In this document: in pieces, positions 54,969 through 64,000 of the stretch
Numbering within the stretch: the stretch's first letter is position 1
Layout: each line of letters opens with the position of its first letter
Assembly (NCBI GenBank): GCA_964420605.1
Contig: CAYQUC010000008.1
Span: forward strand, 7,550 to 71,549
Reading direction: 5' to 3'
Source: CAYQUC01 sp964420605
GTDB taxonomy: Bacteria; Pseudomonadota; Gammaproteobacteria; UBA6429; Thiohalophilaceae
DNA: 64,000 nt
Program-made: the position numbers and the translations under genes
The notes under the pieces: generated by a model
What the model saw: only the letters and a program-made list of their open reading frames with translations
Database searches by the model: none
Told to the model about the DNA's origin: nothing

Positions 54969-57455
54969 CTAACGTCGTGTTATTGAAACAGTACCTGACT
55001 CACCGCGATGACCATCGGCATCAACAGCAATAACAGTTGTTGTTGTTGGCTGGCGACCTGCTTGAAATAACCCCGTTTGAGCATTGATAGTGCCTGCTCG
55101 TGGGTTACTGAGTGACCAAGTATAAGCTTGTTGTCCACCAACAGCTGTGAATTGAATTGATCCACCGCGCCGTATACTTGCCGTGTTGGGCGCAATTTCA
55201 ATGATATGATCAGCAGATATTGTAACAACGCCGCTGTCACCCGCAATACCATCGGCATCGGTTGCTGTCACGATTACGGATCCTGCAATTATACCGGTTA
55301 GTAAGCCCGTACTAACATCAATTGTTGCTACCGTATTATCACTAACAGTCCAGCTATAGGGCGCTGTGCCGCCGGTAGCGTTAAATTGTAAACTGGCATT
55401 AATTAAAACAGTCGCAGTTTGTGGCGTTACAATAATATCAAGCACGCTAATATCACCGCTGGTAATACGACTGCCGGCAGCATCAGTCACTGTAATTTGG
55501 GTGGTGCCCGCACTAACTGCAGTTAACAAACCAGTTGTACTTATCGTTGCTATGGCTAGATTGGCACTGCTCCAGGTATAAGGTTCAGTACCGCCCGTTG
55601 CTGTAAATTGTTGGGTATTGGTGACTGCCAAGATTGCAGTATTGGGACTAATTGCAATATTAGACACTGTAATATTACCCGATGTATCCGAGAAGCCATT
55701 CGCATCCATTGCAGTCACTTGCACAGTTCCGAGTGCTAATGCACTGAGTAATCCTGTTGCCGCATTAATACTTGCAATCGTGGTATCGGAACTACTCCAG
55801 ATATAGGCAGGGCTGCCACCGGTTGCAGAAAATTGCAGGGTATCGGTAATTCGCAATGAGGCACTATCAGGACTCACCACTACAGTAGTAATCGTGGCAT
55901 TGGCGCTAGCACTGATATTATTGGCATCAGCAGCCGACACAATAACGTGTCCAGGAATTAAAGCTGTTAATAAACCTGCAGCATTAATGCTCGCAATATT
56001 ACTATCGGACACCATCCAGCTATACGGTGCGGTACCACCAGTGGCTGTGTATTGCTGAGTATTACCTGCTGCGATAGTTGCTGTGTTTGGAGTGACAACC
56101 ACACTGACTAATCCAGCGAGCGCATTTGACGCATTTAAACGGCCACCAGTTACTGAAATACCCGTTAGTGCTGTAATAAGATTGACACTGTCGAGTAGTG
56201 CCGCTTTTAATGCAACCACATTCAGTGTTGGATCTTCAGCTAAAACCAATGCTGCTGCACCGGCAACATGCGGTGTTGCCATTGAAGTGCCGCTAAAACT
56301 AGAATAAGTATTGCCAGGTGTGGTGCTTAAAATACTCACACCAGGTGCAGCCAAATCAACAGTGTTACGACCAAAGTTAGAAAAACTTGCTAAAGCATCA
56401 TCATCATCCGTTGCGGCGACTGAAATTATATTATTCAGATTATAACTGGCAGGATATGCCGGTGTGACATCAGTATTGATACCATCATTACCTGCTGCCG
56501 CGACAAACAAGTGTCCGGAATTTTGTGCAGCAGCAATAGCATCAAACATTGCTTGGCTAAAAGCACCACCACCCCAACTATTATTGGAGATACGTGCACC
56601 CATCATAACGGCATAATCTAACGCACTAATGGCATCGGCTATAGAACCGGAACCGCGAGCGTTTAGAAATTTAAGCGGCATAATTTGCGCTGTCCAGTTC
56701 ACGCCAGTAACACCAATGCCATTATTGCCTACTGCAGCAATGGTACCCGAGACATGGGTGCCATGATCGTTATCATCAAACGGGTTATTATCATTATTCG
56801 CAAAATCCCAGCCACGGATATCATCAATATAACCGTTGTTATCGTCATCAATGCGATTATTTGCGATTTCGCCTGGATTGCTCCAAACATTACCCACGAT
56901 ATCTTCATGATTATAATCCAGACCTGAATCAATCACGGCAATGATAATATTAGTTCCTGTTTGAGTGTCCCAGGCTTCTGGTGCATCAATATCCGCATCA
57001 TCAGTTCCACCCGTTTGCGCGTTATTATTCAAGCCATAAAGCGCACTAAAACGCGGATCATTCGGAATCGCGGCGGCACTAACGATAGTGTTCGCTTCTG
57101 CATATAAAACAGCGCTATTATTACGTAAGTTAATTAAGGCCGTATCGGTTGATGTGCCTGGTTGAACATTAACTAAAGTCAGTCCCGGCACTAGCCTGTA
57201 GCGTTTTGCTTCTGAACATCCAGCGCTTCGTAACACTTGTTGGCGGGTACTATTATTAACGGAAGCATTAAAGCGTAATATAATGCCCTCAGCGGTGAGT
57301 TCGCTCATGTTGGGTTGGCCTTCAACTGCATTTACCCTAGTTGGGTAACTGGACAGTAGAATAACAAGGCTTATGAGTATGAATGCAAGCCAGGTTATCC
57401 TCGTAATGCCATGTTCATAATGTAGATTTTTCTGGTTCAGATCTTTATGGTACAT
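54969..57455 (-). CDS. Secreted subtilisin-like serine protease with five Ig-like repeats
   Basis: The 828-residue protein has a signal peptide (about residues 19-45), an S8 prodomain (about 55-125) and the catalytic domain with Asp176 (VIDSGLD), His231 (HGTHVSG), Asn323 and Ser391 (GTSMATPHV). All are present. From about 448 to the end come five repeats of about 76 residues, each with the pattern P.TA......QF.ATGG..PY.W, i.e. bacterial Ig-like (Big2-type) domains. It is likely exported and possibly cell-surface. The gene is divergent from the Crp/Fnr gene at 57776 and is likely controlled by it. Confidence 0.93.
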   Translation of the reverse strand: MYHKDLNQKNLHYEHGITRITWLAFILISLVILLSSYPTRVNAVEGQPNMSELTAEGIILRFNASVNNSTRQQVLRSAGCSEAKRYRLVPGLTLVNVQPGTSTDTALINLRNNSAVLYAEANTIVSAAAIPNDPRFSALYGLNNNAQTGGTDDADIDAPEAWDTQTGTNIIIAVIDSGLDYNHEDIVGNVWSNPGEIANNRIDDDNNGYIDDIRGWDFANNDNNPFDDNDHGTHVSGTIAAVGNNGIGVTGVNWTAQIMPLKFLNARGSGSIADAISALDYAVMMGARISNNSWGGGAFSQAMFDAIAAAQNSGHLFVAAAGNDGINTDVTPAYPASYNLNNIISVAATDDDDALASFSNFGRNTVDLAAPGVSILSTTPGNTYSSFSGTSMATPHVAGAAALVLAEDPTLNVVALKAALLDSVNLITALTGISVTGGRLNASNALAGLVSVVVTPNTATIAAGNTQQYTATGGTAPYSWMVSDSNIASINAAGLLTALIPGHVIVSAADANNISASANATITTVVVSPDSASLRITDTLQFSATGGSPAYIWSSSDTTIASINAATGLLSALALGTVQVTAMDANGFSDTSGNITVSNIAISPNTAILAVTNTQQFTATGGTEPYTWSSANLAIATISTTGLLTAVSAGTTQITVTDAAGSRITSGDISVLDIIVTPQTATVLINASLQFNATGGTAPYSWTVSDNTVATIDVSTGLLTGIIAGSVIVTATDADGIAGDSGVVTISADHIIEIAPNTASIRRGGSIQFTAVGGQQAYTWSLSNPRAGTINAQTGLFQAGRQPTTTTVIAVDADGHRGESGTVSITRR

Positions 57456-57586
57456 GATGATTTTTTCCTTGTTAAATGGATTAAAAATTATTGTTATGGT
57501 TTAGACGATATCCACTCGATATTGTCTGCTCGGGGTTTATTGTTATTGTGTTTTATATAAAATTAATGCGATAACGAACAAATGTA

Positions 57587-57640
57587 TGTACTGAAAGTGT
57601 GGTACTTTTAGTACAGAGTTTGTACTCAATGGGCTGTACT
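57587..57640. promoter_or_regulatory. Cluster of five GTAC-core motifs
   Basis: TGTACT-type motifs lie at 57587, 57601 (GGTACT), 57610 (AGTACA), 57621 and 57635. They include perfect palindromes GTACT-TTT-AGTAC (57602-57614) and AGTACA-GAGTT-TGTACT (57610-57626). The cluster lies in the divergent promoter gap of the subtilisin and Crp/Fnr genes, so it is a good candidate operator. Confidence 0.55.
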
Positions 57641-57775
57641 ATGGCTTGTAGGATTACATCGTTTGTCGTGAGTCGGTTTTAAATAGCGGCATCGAGTTAG
57701 GAATTCGATTGATACAAATCGGGTTAAGGACGCTATCAAATTCCAACAATTTCCAATAAAATGGAGTTTAAAAAA

Positions 57776-58483
57776 ATGACACTTACAATGAATTCATCAA
57801 ACGTAACACCAAGTAGCTTATATGAAAATTTGCTGCGTCAATACCCAGATATGTCAAGCATGCAAGAACCAAGTTGGTCAAGCATTCTCAAGCCCACACA
57901 AATAAAACAAATTCCTGCGGGCACATTTATTTTTAGAGAGTCCGATAGTTGTACTAATTTTATGTGGCTGTTAGAAGGCACCATGCGAGTTTATAAACAT
58001 TCGCCCGGTGGTCGTGAAATTACATTGTACCGAGTATCACCCGGTGAGCTTTGCGTACTGAGTTTGCAGTGTTTAATGGCCGACCAGGGTTTTCCAGCAG
58101 TGGCCGTTGCCGAATCAGATCTAGTGGGTTTAGCGTTAACCAAACAAGAGTTTGATAATGCCATTGATGAGTCAAGAGAGTTTCGTCGTTATCTACTTAA
58201 AATTTTAGCATTACGCTTGGGTGATGTTGTGCAGTTAGTGTCAGATGTCACGTTTCAACGATTAGAACTGAGACTCACTTGTTTGCTTGGACAGTTGTTT
58301 CGATACTCGAATGATAATGGTTTAAAAATAACGCATGCTAAACTTGCCCACGAACTTGGTACGACTCGAGAAATGATTAGTCGCATACTCAAAGAATTGG
58401 AAAATAAAAAATGCATTAAACTATCTCGCGGAGAAATACAGTTAATTTCAAAAGATGTTCTAGAATGGTTTAATCATTCATAA
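57776..58483 (+). CDS. Crp/Fnr family transcriptional regulator (Cys-containing), second copy
   Basis: The ATG at 57776 follows ATGGAG by 9 bp, a good ribosome site; the ATG at 57761 would overlap it. The 235-residue protein has the cyclic-nucleotide-binding fold and a C-terminal HTH (LAHELGTTREMISRILKELE). Cys59, Cys93 and Cys99 match the other regulator's Cys58, 92 and 98, with CVLSLQCL here. Spaced identically, these suggest a shared redox or metal input. It lies between a subtilisin gene (divergent) and a copper-efflux operon (convergent); it may control either or both. Confidence 0.9.
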   Translation: MTLTMNSSNVTPSSLYENLLRQYPDMSSMQEPSWSSILKPTQIKQIPAGTFIFRESDSCTNFMWLLEGTMRVYKHSPGGREITLYRVSPGELCVLSLQCLMADQGFPAVAVAESDLVGLALTKQEFDNAIDESREFRRYLLKILALRLGDVVQLVSDVTFQRLELRLTCLLGQLFRYSNDNGLKITHAKLAHELGTTREMISRILKELENKKCIKLSRGEIQLISKDVLEWFNHS

Positions 58484-58570
58484 GATTATAAATATTTGCT
58501 AATTTACATTTTTGCCAACTGTGCACAATTTTATTGAAAGATTAATTGTCATTAAGTTAAATTGGTTAAA

Positions 58571-61500
58571 TCATCTAGATTTAAAATACTTTTTTGCATC
58601 TTCACCAATAGCAAACAAACACGGAATTAAAAACAGAACGTAAATAGTAGAACTAATCATACCGCCAACACTTGGCGCTGCTATTGGACGGGTTACATCC
58701 ATACCCGAACCCGTCACCATTAATATCGGAATTAGCCCTAGAACTGTAGTCGCTACGGTCATTAGTTTTGGACGAAGTCGGGATAGTGAGCCTTCAACGA
58801 CTGCATCCATATAACTCATCGATTTAGTTCGGTTCGTTAAGGATTCGCGAATAAACTCAACCATAATAATACCGGTCTGAATTGCGACAGCCAATACGGC
58901 GATGTAGCCTATAATAACAGCCGTTGTTAACGGGTAGCCTTGAAAGTATTGAAGAATGACACCGCCGATTAATGCGAAGGGTGTCGATAACAATACCAGA
59001 AAACTAATTGATATGGATTTAAATGTCATTAACAATAAGCTGAACATAATGATCAAGGTAATAGGAATAATCCATAGTAATCGAGTTTTAGCTTGTTGTG
59101 CATACTGAAAGGTACCCGTCCATTCTAACGAGTACCCCGATGGTAATATTAGCTTGTCAGATAAGATTTTTTTTGCAGCGTGAACATAATCGATAGCAGT
59201 TATGGTGTTGTTATCGTTTTTACCAAATTGTGTTCTTTTCGGATTAATGTAAATATACGCCGCCAATGCGCCATTATCGTTTCTAATCATCTCGGGCATT
59301 TTTTTAACACTAACATTGGCAATAGAATGGAGTGCCACACTCTGTCCGATTGCGGTAATCACTGGTAGTTGTCGAACTTTTTCTAATGTGTCGATGTATT
59401 CCGGGGAGTACTGCAGACTCAATGGCACCACGGTATTATCAGCTTGGGTAATGTTAAGTACATTGTCACCACCAATACCATAGCGTATGGTTGACAACGC
59501 TTCATCGATCATAACATTGTGGTTGCTAAGTTGTTGCAAGTCGTTTTCGACATCGATGTAATAGCCCTGTGATATTCGCTCCGCAATTACTGAACCTGTA
59601 CCTGAAAAATTTTTAAGTAACGATTCTATTTTTATTGAAATTTTTTCTAATTCAACAATGTCAGGACCTTTGAGTTTAATTCCTACCGGAGTTTGAATAC
59701 CTGTATCTTGCATAATAATGCGACCCGCAATGGGTTGCGTCCAGCTATTGACATAACCAACAATTTTTAATGTGGCATCCATTTCAGCAATTAACTTTTC
59801 CTTAGTGAGACCATCGCGCCATTTAGATTTCGGTTTAAGAATAATGGTTGTTTCAATCATGCTAATGGGCGCAGAATCCGTTGCGCTGTCAGCTCTCCCT
59901 AATTTGCCAAATACGGATTTCACTTCTGGGAATGCTTTGATTTTTCGATCGATCTGTTGCAAAATCCAACCGGCTTCTCGAATCGGCAATCCCGGTAAGG
60001 TAGTTGGCATGTATAAAATTGAACCCTCATCCATCTCGGGCATATAGTCCTTTTGAAAGCTCATCATTAACGTTATAGCAAAAACCAGTAATACAATGCT
60101 GACGCTAAGAAACAAATACCGGTGAGCGATGCTGGCACGTAGCATTCTGGCATAAAGTCGCACTATGCCATTGTCGGGTTTAATTGCTCGTGCGGTACTT
60201 TTGCCGTTAAATATCCAGACAATGATAATCGGTAATAGTACTAAGGTTAATAAAGTTGAGAATCCCATTGCAAATGTTTTACTTAATGCCAATGGATCAA
60301 ATAATCGTGTTTCACGTTCTCCGAGAAAAAATACAGGTAGGAAAGAGGTAATAATTATTAATAGTGAAAACAATAAGGGGCGCATCATTCGCGCAGTCGC
60401 AGTAATAATTATTTTACGTCTGGCATCATAGTCGTGCTTAGTGTGACGTGCCAATTGGCTGGCACAGTTCTCTACTATCACAATGCTTGCATCGGCCATT
60501 TCACCAATCGCAATTGCGAGACCCGCGAGTGATAATAAATTAATGGTTTGTCCAAAAAAGGATAGTGATAGCAAGGTAAACAAACAACTAAAAGCAATAA
60601 CCAACACCGGTGCTATGGTGGCACGAACATGACGCAGCGCCCAGAAAATGACAAGGATCACAATAAGTAATTCGTAGAGTAACGCGGTTGAGAAGTTTTC
60701 AAGTGTTGCCCAAATTAGTTCAGAACGATCGTAATTTGTAATGATCTCGACACCGTGAGGTAGCGTAGCTTTTATTGTTGCTAAGGCTTTCTGGTAGGCA
60801 CGACTAACAGCAAGTACATTTTGATCTTGCTCCATCACAACAATGGCGCCAACGACTTCACCCTCGCCGTTCAGATCCGTAATGCCGCGACGCAGATCAT
60901 AGTTCACTTGAAAATAACCAATGTCTTTTATTCGGATGGGTTCGTTATTGGTATCGCGAGCAATAATTAAGTATTCTAGTTTATCTAAGTTTTCAGTATT
61001 GACAACGCCTCGAAGTTGATAATCGCGATTTGTTAATTCAATGCTTCGCCCTCCAACTTGTTCGAATGCCGTTTTTAACGTCGTGATAACATCTCTTAGT
61101 GTAATGCCAGCTTGAACCAGTAGTGGTGGAAATATTTTTAATTCAACTTGTCGTTCCAAACCACCAACAGTCGCTACTTCAGCTATGCCATTTACTGCCT
61201 GTATTATAGGCTTAATTGCACTCTCATTGAGTAACCGCAGTTCACGCAGGTCACGCATTTTGCTGTGATCAACCAAGGCATATTGTACAATCCAACCGAG
61301 ACTGCTGGAATTAGGTCCTAGTGATACACGTGCATCCTTGGGTAGTTGAGGCCGAATTGCATTGAGTTTATCGGTAACAATTTGACGAACTTGTTGCCGT
61401 TGATTTCGATTTTCAAAAATAACATAGATAAATGAATAACCCAGATGTGATGTTGCTCGAATACTTTTAATCTTAGCCGTTCCAGTTACTGAGCCTAGCA

Positions 61501-61714
61501 GTGCCTGAATTATAGGTTGGGTAATTTTTGTTTCAAGCTGTTGAGGGCTGCGTGCCCATTTAGCATAGACTATAATTTGTGAATCTGAAATATCCGGTAT
61601 GGCATCCAGAGGTGCAGTTTTTAGTGCATATAAAGCATAACTGGCCGTCACAAATAAAAAGAGTAATATTAGGCGTTGATAAATAATTACCGATCTAATG
61701 ATGGTGGTGAGCAT
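58571..61714 (-). CDS. cusA: CusA-type Cu(I)/Ag(I) efflux RND pump
   Basis: This 1047-residue inner-membrane proton antiporter belongs to the heavy-metal efflux RND group: N-terminal helix (about 9-30), two periplasmic domains, and two membrane halves. Methionines Met569 (ILYMPTTLPG), Met619 (ISMIETT) and Met668 (IIMQDTGI) correspond to E. coli CusA Met573, 623 and 672, the Cu(I)/Ag(I)-binding triad, with a constant offset of four. The membrane motif IAIGEMADASIVIVEN parallels CusA's. Its 5' end overlaps the adaptor gene by 20 bp. Copper or silver efflux is a well-supported inference. Confidence 0.92.
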   Translation of the reverse strand: MLTTIIRSVIIYQRLILLFLFVTASYALYALKTAPLDAIPDISDSQIIVYAKWARSPQQLETKITQPIIQALLGSVTGTAKIKSIRATSHLGYSFIYVIFENRNQRQQVRQIVTDKLNAIRPQLPKDARVSLGPNSSSLGWIVQYALVDHSKMRDLRELRLLNESAIKPIIQAVNGIAEVATVGGLERQVELKIFPPLLVQAGITLRDVITTLKTAFEQVGGRSIELTNRDYQLRGVVNTENLDKLEYLIIARDTNNEPIRIKDIGYFQVNYDLRRGITDLNGEGEVVGAIVVMEQDQNVLAVSRAYQKALATIKATLPHGVEIITNYDRSELIWATLENFSTALLYELLIVILVIFWALRHVRATIAPVLVIAFSCLFTLLSLSFFGQTINLLSLAGLAIAIGEMADASIVIVENCASQLARHTKHDYDARRKIIITATARMMRPLLFSLLIIITSFLPVFFLGERETRLFDPLALSKTFAMGFSTLLTLVLLPIIIVWIFNGKSTARAIKPDNGIVRLYARMLRASIAHRYLFLSVSIVLLVFAITLMMSFQKDYMPEMDEGSILYMPTTLPGLPIREAGWILQQIDRKIKAFPEVKSVFGKLGRADSATDSAPISMIETTIILKPKSKWRDGLTKEKLIAEMDATLKIVGYVNSWTQPIAGRIIMQDTGIQTPVGIKLKGPDIVELEKISIKIESLLKNFSGTGSVIAERISQGYYIDVENDLQQLSNHNVMIDEALSTIRYGIGGDNVLNITQADNTVVPLSLQYSPEYIDTLEKVRQLPVITAIGQSVALHSIANVSVKKMPEMIRNDNGALAAYIYINPKRTQFGKNDNNTITAIDYVHAAKKILSDKLILPSGYSLEWTGTFQYAQQAKTRLLWIIPITLIIMFSLLLMTFKSISISFLVLLSTPFALIGGVILQYFQGYPLTTAVIIGYIAVLAVAIQTGIIMVEFIRESLTNRTKSMSYMDAVVEGSLSRLRPKLMTVATTVLGLIPILMVTGSGMDVTRPIAAPSVGGMISSTIYVLFLIPCLFAIGEDAKKYFKSR

Positions 61715-62477
61715 TTTCGGATCCAGTTTTTTGTGATTTTGATAATTTGTACTGTGCGTTAATAAAAAAACTACCTAGCGTCACGATTTTATCACCGTCA
61801 TCTAATCCAGAAACAACTTCGGTATACAATTCACCTTTGAGACCGGTTGTTATTGTCTGGGGTAAATACTGTCCGGGTTTTTTCTGCAAGTAAACAATTT
61901 GGCTATTGTATTCTTCTATGATGGCTTCATTTGGAATAGCTAAAAATAAGCCGCGTTGTACAATAATCTCTATTACATAAGTTTTGTTTATTTGTTTACT
62001 AACTGCTGACATGCGCGCTTTTATCAAAATACAATTTTGATGTGAGTTAATACTCGTCGACTTCGTATTTGAGTTAACTGAAGTTACGGATTCGACTGTT
62101 GCTCGGTAAATAGAGGATTTTGAGTCAGGTGTAAAAGCTCTAATTCGTTGCCCCACTTGAACTAAGGCTGGATTAATTGTGTCTTTTTTATAACAGTAGC
62201 TCGCTAATAAATTATATTTTGAATGATCAATAACGGCAGCAAGACGCAACCAAGTCTGTAGGTTTTGTGTGGCTACTTGAACTAAAGTTAACGTTAATTC
62301 GGTTGCTTGCGAGTTACTAACAGAGGTGCTGTGAGTATAGTTAGGACGAGTTCGATCACGAATATTTCCAGCACTGGCCGTTGTTACGAGCAACACTAGA
62401 ATAAAATTGGCAATAAATATAGTAGTAAAAAAAAATAGTCTAGCTAGACTACTTTTTCTATTCGTTAGTGTAAACAA
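61695..62477 (-). CDS. Short periplasmic adaptor (membrane fusion protein) of the RND operon
   Basis: From the TTG at 62477 the protein is about 260 residues with a good signal peptide (RLFFFTTIFIANFILVLLVTTASA). The ATG at 62549 would overlap the upstream gene by 68 bp and place 40 residues before the signal, so it is less likely. The C-terminal half has the membrane-proximal end of HlyD/CusB-like adaptors (IPNEAIIEEYNSQIVYLQKK, VVSGLDDGDKIVTLGSFFINAQYKL). It lacks most of the helical hairpin and barrel domain of 400-residue CusB. The tail ENAHHHH may bind metal. Confidence 0.65.
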   Translation of the reverse strand: MFTLTNRKSSLARLFFFTTIFIANFILVLLVTTASAGNIRDRTRPNYTHSTSVSNSQATELTLTLVQVATQNLQTWLRLAAVIDHSKYNLLASYCYKKDTINPALVQVGQRIRAFTPDSKSSIYRATVESVTSVNSNTKSTSINSHQNCILIKARMSAVSKQINKTYVIEIIVQRGLFLAIPNEAIIEEYNSQIVYLQKKPGQYLPQTITTGLKGELYTEVVSGLDDGDKIVTLGSFFINAQYKLSKSQKTGSENAHHHH

Positions 62478-62481
62478 TTTT

Positions 62482-63720
62482 TTAATGACAATAATTATCT
62501 TTACTGTCAAGAATATGTGTGCCCCAAGGATACAAACCAACATTGGCAACTCTTGTTACGGCTTCAGTTTTGCCATCGATGATATAAACAGAATGATCGG
62601 TGGAGCTGGCCAAGTAAATTTTCTGACCCGCGGTGTCGGTGGTTGCGGTTTCAATTTGTATATTACTACCAATTTTTATTCGTCCAGCGGGTTTTAAATT
62701 TTTCATATCATAGACGTATAAAAACCCACTGGTAGAACTGATAACAAATGCTTTATCGGCTGCAAAGTTAACGCCCATCATTTCAGGGCCTGATTCAAAT
62801 GTTGCCACTACTTCGTTTTTTTGTAAATCAATAATCGATATTGTTTCATCACCATTGTTTACCACGACAGAATAATTACCGTCGTGGTTCATATAGGCAC
62901 GCCAAGGATCTGCGCCAACCTTAATTTTTTTAATCACTCGATCTTCACGTGAGTCAATCACACTAACAATACCCAGATCACCATCGGCGGCATACAGATA
63001 GCGACCATCGTTACTGATGCTAACATTTGAAATGCCTTTGATTTCACCTAAATAACGTTCTGGATCTAACGATGCGATTCCTGGTACGGTTCCAACATGA
63101 ATTTTTTTCAATAGTTCATGACGTGTTACATCAATAACGCCAACCCAGTGTGAGCCATAATTACCAATATAGGCTTTACTGCCATCTGGTGTGAATGTAA
63201 TGTTTAATGGTTCAGCTAAACCTTTGATGCGTTTAATTTCTTTCATTGACACTAAATCAATAACTGAAATTGAATCGCCATCTGGGTTTCCTTGATAATA
63301 GTAACGTCCATCGGGAGTCATTGCTAAATGTTCTGGCGCAAAATCGACTGGAATTTCTTTAACCAAGGTTAGTGTTGCAACATCTATAATATAAGCCTTA
63401 TTCGCGCGTGTACCACCGGTTACCACCCAGCGTCCATCACGTGACATCATCGCCATGTGTGGATTGACGTTTTTACCAAGAAATACTTTACCGATGATTT
63501 TATTGGTTTTGATATCCATAAAAGCAATATCATTAGAGTCTCGGTTGACAATTACAACAACGCTAGACGGATCAGTAATTTTAATTTCTTTGTTTGATGT
63601 TGCTGCATTTGCTATATTATCAGTGAATGCGATAGTTGTTATCGCAAAAAGACCAACAATAACCGCCAATAATTGACTTTTACTCGCTAAGTTTCCGTGT
63701 GTATTTTTTAATATTTTCAT
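62482..63720 (-). CDS. Exported YVTN-family beta-propeller protein
   Basis: The 412-residue protein has a signal peptide (about residues 12-38 from this start, ending near IANAA) and at least six YVTN-type blades with the pattern V.VIDL......I..G..P...A....G.Y.Y (for example AKVFLGKNVNPHMAMMSRDGRW-type repeats). The ATG at 63720 has GAGGG 8 bp upstream. Such periplasmic propellers often bind cofactors or metals, or interact with partners. It sits second in an operon of porin, propeller, adaptor and CusA pump, so a role in metal handling is plausible but unproven. Confidence 0.85.
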   Translation of the reverse strand: MKILKNTHGNLASKSQLLAVIVGLFAITTIAFTDNIANAATSNKEIKITDPSSVVVIVNRDSNDIAFMDIKTNKIIGKVFLGKNVNPHMAMMSRDGRWVVTGGTRANKAYIIDVATLTLVKEIPVDFAPEHLAMTPDGRYYYQGNPDGDSISVIDLVSMKEIKRIKGLAEPLNITFTPDGSKAYIGNYGSHWVGVIDVTRHELLKKIHVGTVPGIASLDPERYLGEIKGISNVSISNDGRYLYAADGDLGIVSVIDSREDRVIKKIKVGADPWRAYMNHDGNYSVVVNNGDETISIIDLQKNEVVATFESGPEMMGVNFAADKAFVISSTSGFLYVYDMKNLKPAGRIKIGSNIQIETATTDTAGQKIYLASSTDHSVYIIDGKTEAVTRVANVGLYPWGTHILDSKDNYCH

Positions 63721-63735
63721 TTTCATAACCCTCAT

Positions 63736-64000
63736 TTAGAAACTTGCTTGTAAACGTACACCCGAAACCAAATAACCATCTTTCGTTGAATTTAATCGTT
63801 TTTCTTCGAGGTTGGTTAGATGAAATGTAAGTCGTAGTTTTTCAGTCATTGCTAAATTATAATAAGCTTCAATTAAATCTTCTTTTTCTTTTGATGCTAA
63901 AGATGAATGAGCGTAACCAATACCAAAGGCATCTTCCGGATTAAATCCAAGCCCTCCATCAAACTGCAATCCGGTGCTGTAGTAATTATCTTTATCAGCT
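63736..64000 (-). CDS. Carbohydrate-porin-like (OprB-type) outer-membrane protein, N-terminus outside window
   Basis: The frame is open to the window edge. The visible 87 residues end in GYLVSGVRLQASF, an outer-membrane-barrel C-terminus, and contain FGIGYAHSSLASKEKEDLIEAYYN and MTEKLRLTFHLTNLEEKRL, which look like the last strands of an OprB-type porin. It overlaps closely (stop at 63736) with the beta-propeller gene downstream. As the first visible gene, it would supply the outer-membrane component in place of a TolC-like channel, but this is speculative. Confidence 0.65.
   Translation of the reverse strand, partial: ADKDNYYSTGLQFDGGLGFNPEDAFGIGYAHSSLASKEKEDLIEAYYNLAMTEKLRLTFHLTNLEEKRLNSTKDGYLVSGVRLQASF

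Overview
The window is about 64 kb of AT-rich bacterial chromosome (by eye roughly 35-40% G+C, not computed) around the replication origin of a gammaproteobacterium. The core order mnmE-yidC-yidD-rnpA-rpmH on the minus strand, then dnaA-dnaN-recF-gyrB on the plus strand, with mnmG-rsmG-parA to the left and plsC-gmhB-glyS-glyQ to the right, is the oriC neighbourhood known from Pseudomonas-like genomes. Signal peptides, lipoproteins, outer-membrane barrels and a heptose phosphatase show a Gram-negative envelope. I cannot name the genus. No tRNA, rRNA, CRISPR array, prophage or insertion sequence was seen.

Left part (1-8.5 kb): a truncated CotA-like multicopper oxidase, a REC-SpoIIE phosphatase, an HDOD protein, parA (no parB beside it), rsmG, a DUF302 protein and mnmG. 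Between mnmG and mnmE (8.7-17.8 kb) lies a block of signalling genes (cNMP-like/HDOD, PilZ, PAS/GGDEF/EAL, REC-GGDEF) and envelope genes (two small barrels, a lipoprotein metallopeptidase, a TPR protein), plus a lone HslV-like hydrolase with Ser where HslV has its catalytic Thr. From 17.8 to 29.7 kb is the replication core. Strong DnaA boxes and a TAA-triplet AT-rich tract mark dnaA-dnaN as the best oriC candidate. The recF-gyrB gap of about 1 kb is filled by four diverged tandem copies of a repeat of about 195 bp.

Right part: 29.8-35.2 kb holds lineage-specific genes (TauE/SafE-type and LysE-type transporters, unknowns, a PilJ-like sensor without output domain), then the conserved plsC-gmhB-(mazG-like)-glyS-glyQ group. 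From 40.4 to 47.6 kb are a response regulator with an unfamiliar output, a DUF389 membrane protein, a DegT-type aminotransferase and several unknown or envelope proteins.

The last part (47.8-64 kb) is accessory and looks redox-, metal- and NO-related. It has a di-haem cytochrome c divergent from a Crp/Fnr regulator, a FIST (NosP-type) sensor in an operon with a GAF-PAS-GGDEF-EAL enzyme, a secreted subtilisin with five Ig-like repeats divergent from a second, paralogous Crp/Fnr regulator, and an operon of porin (partial), YVTN beta-propeller, very short RND adaptor and CusA-type Cu(I)/Ag(I) efflux pump. The two Crp/Fnr proteins share three cysteines at the same spacing. The GTAC-rich operator cluster next to the second regulator is one of the better leads for something new.
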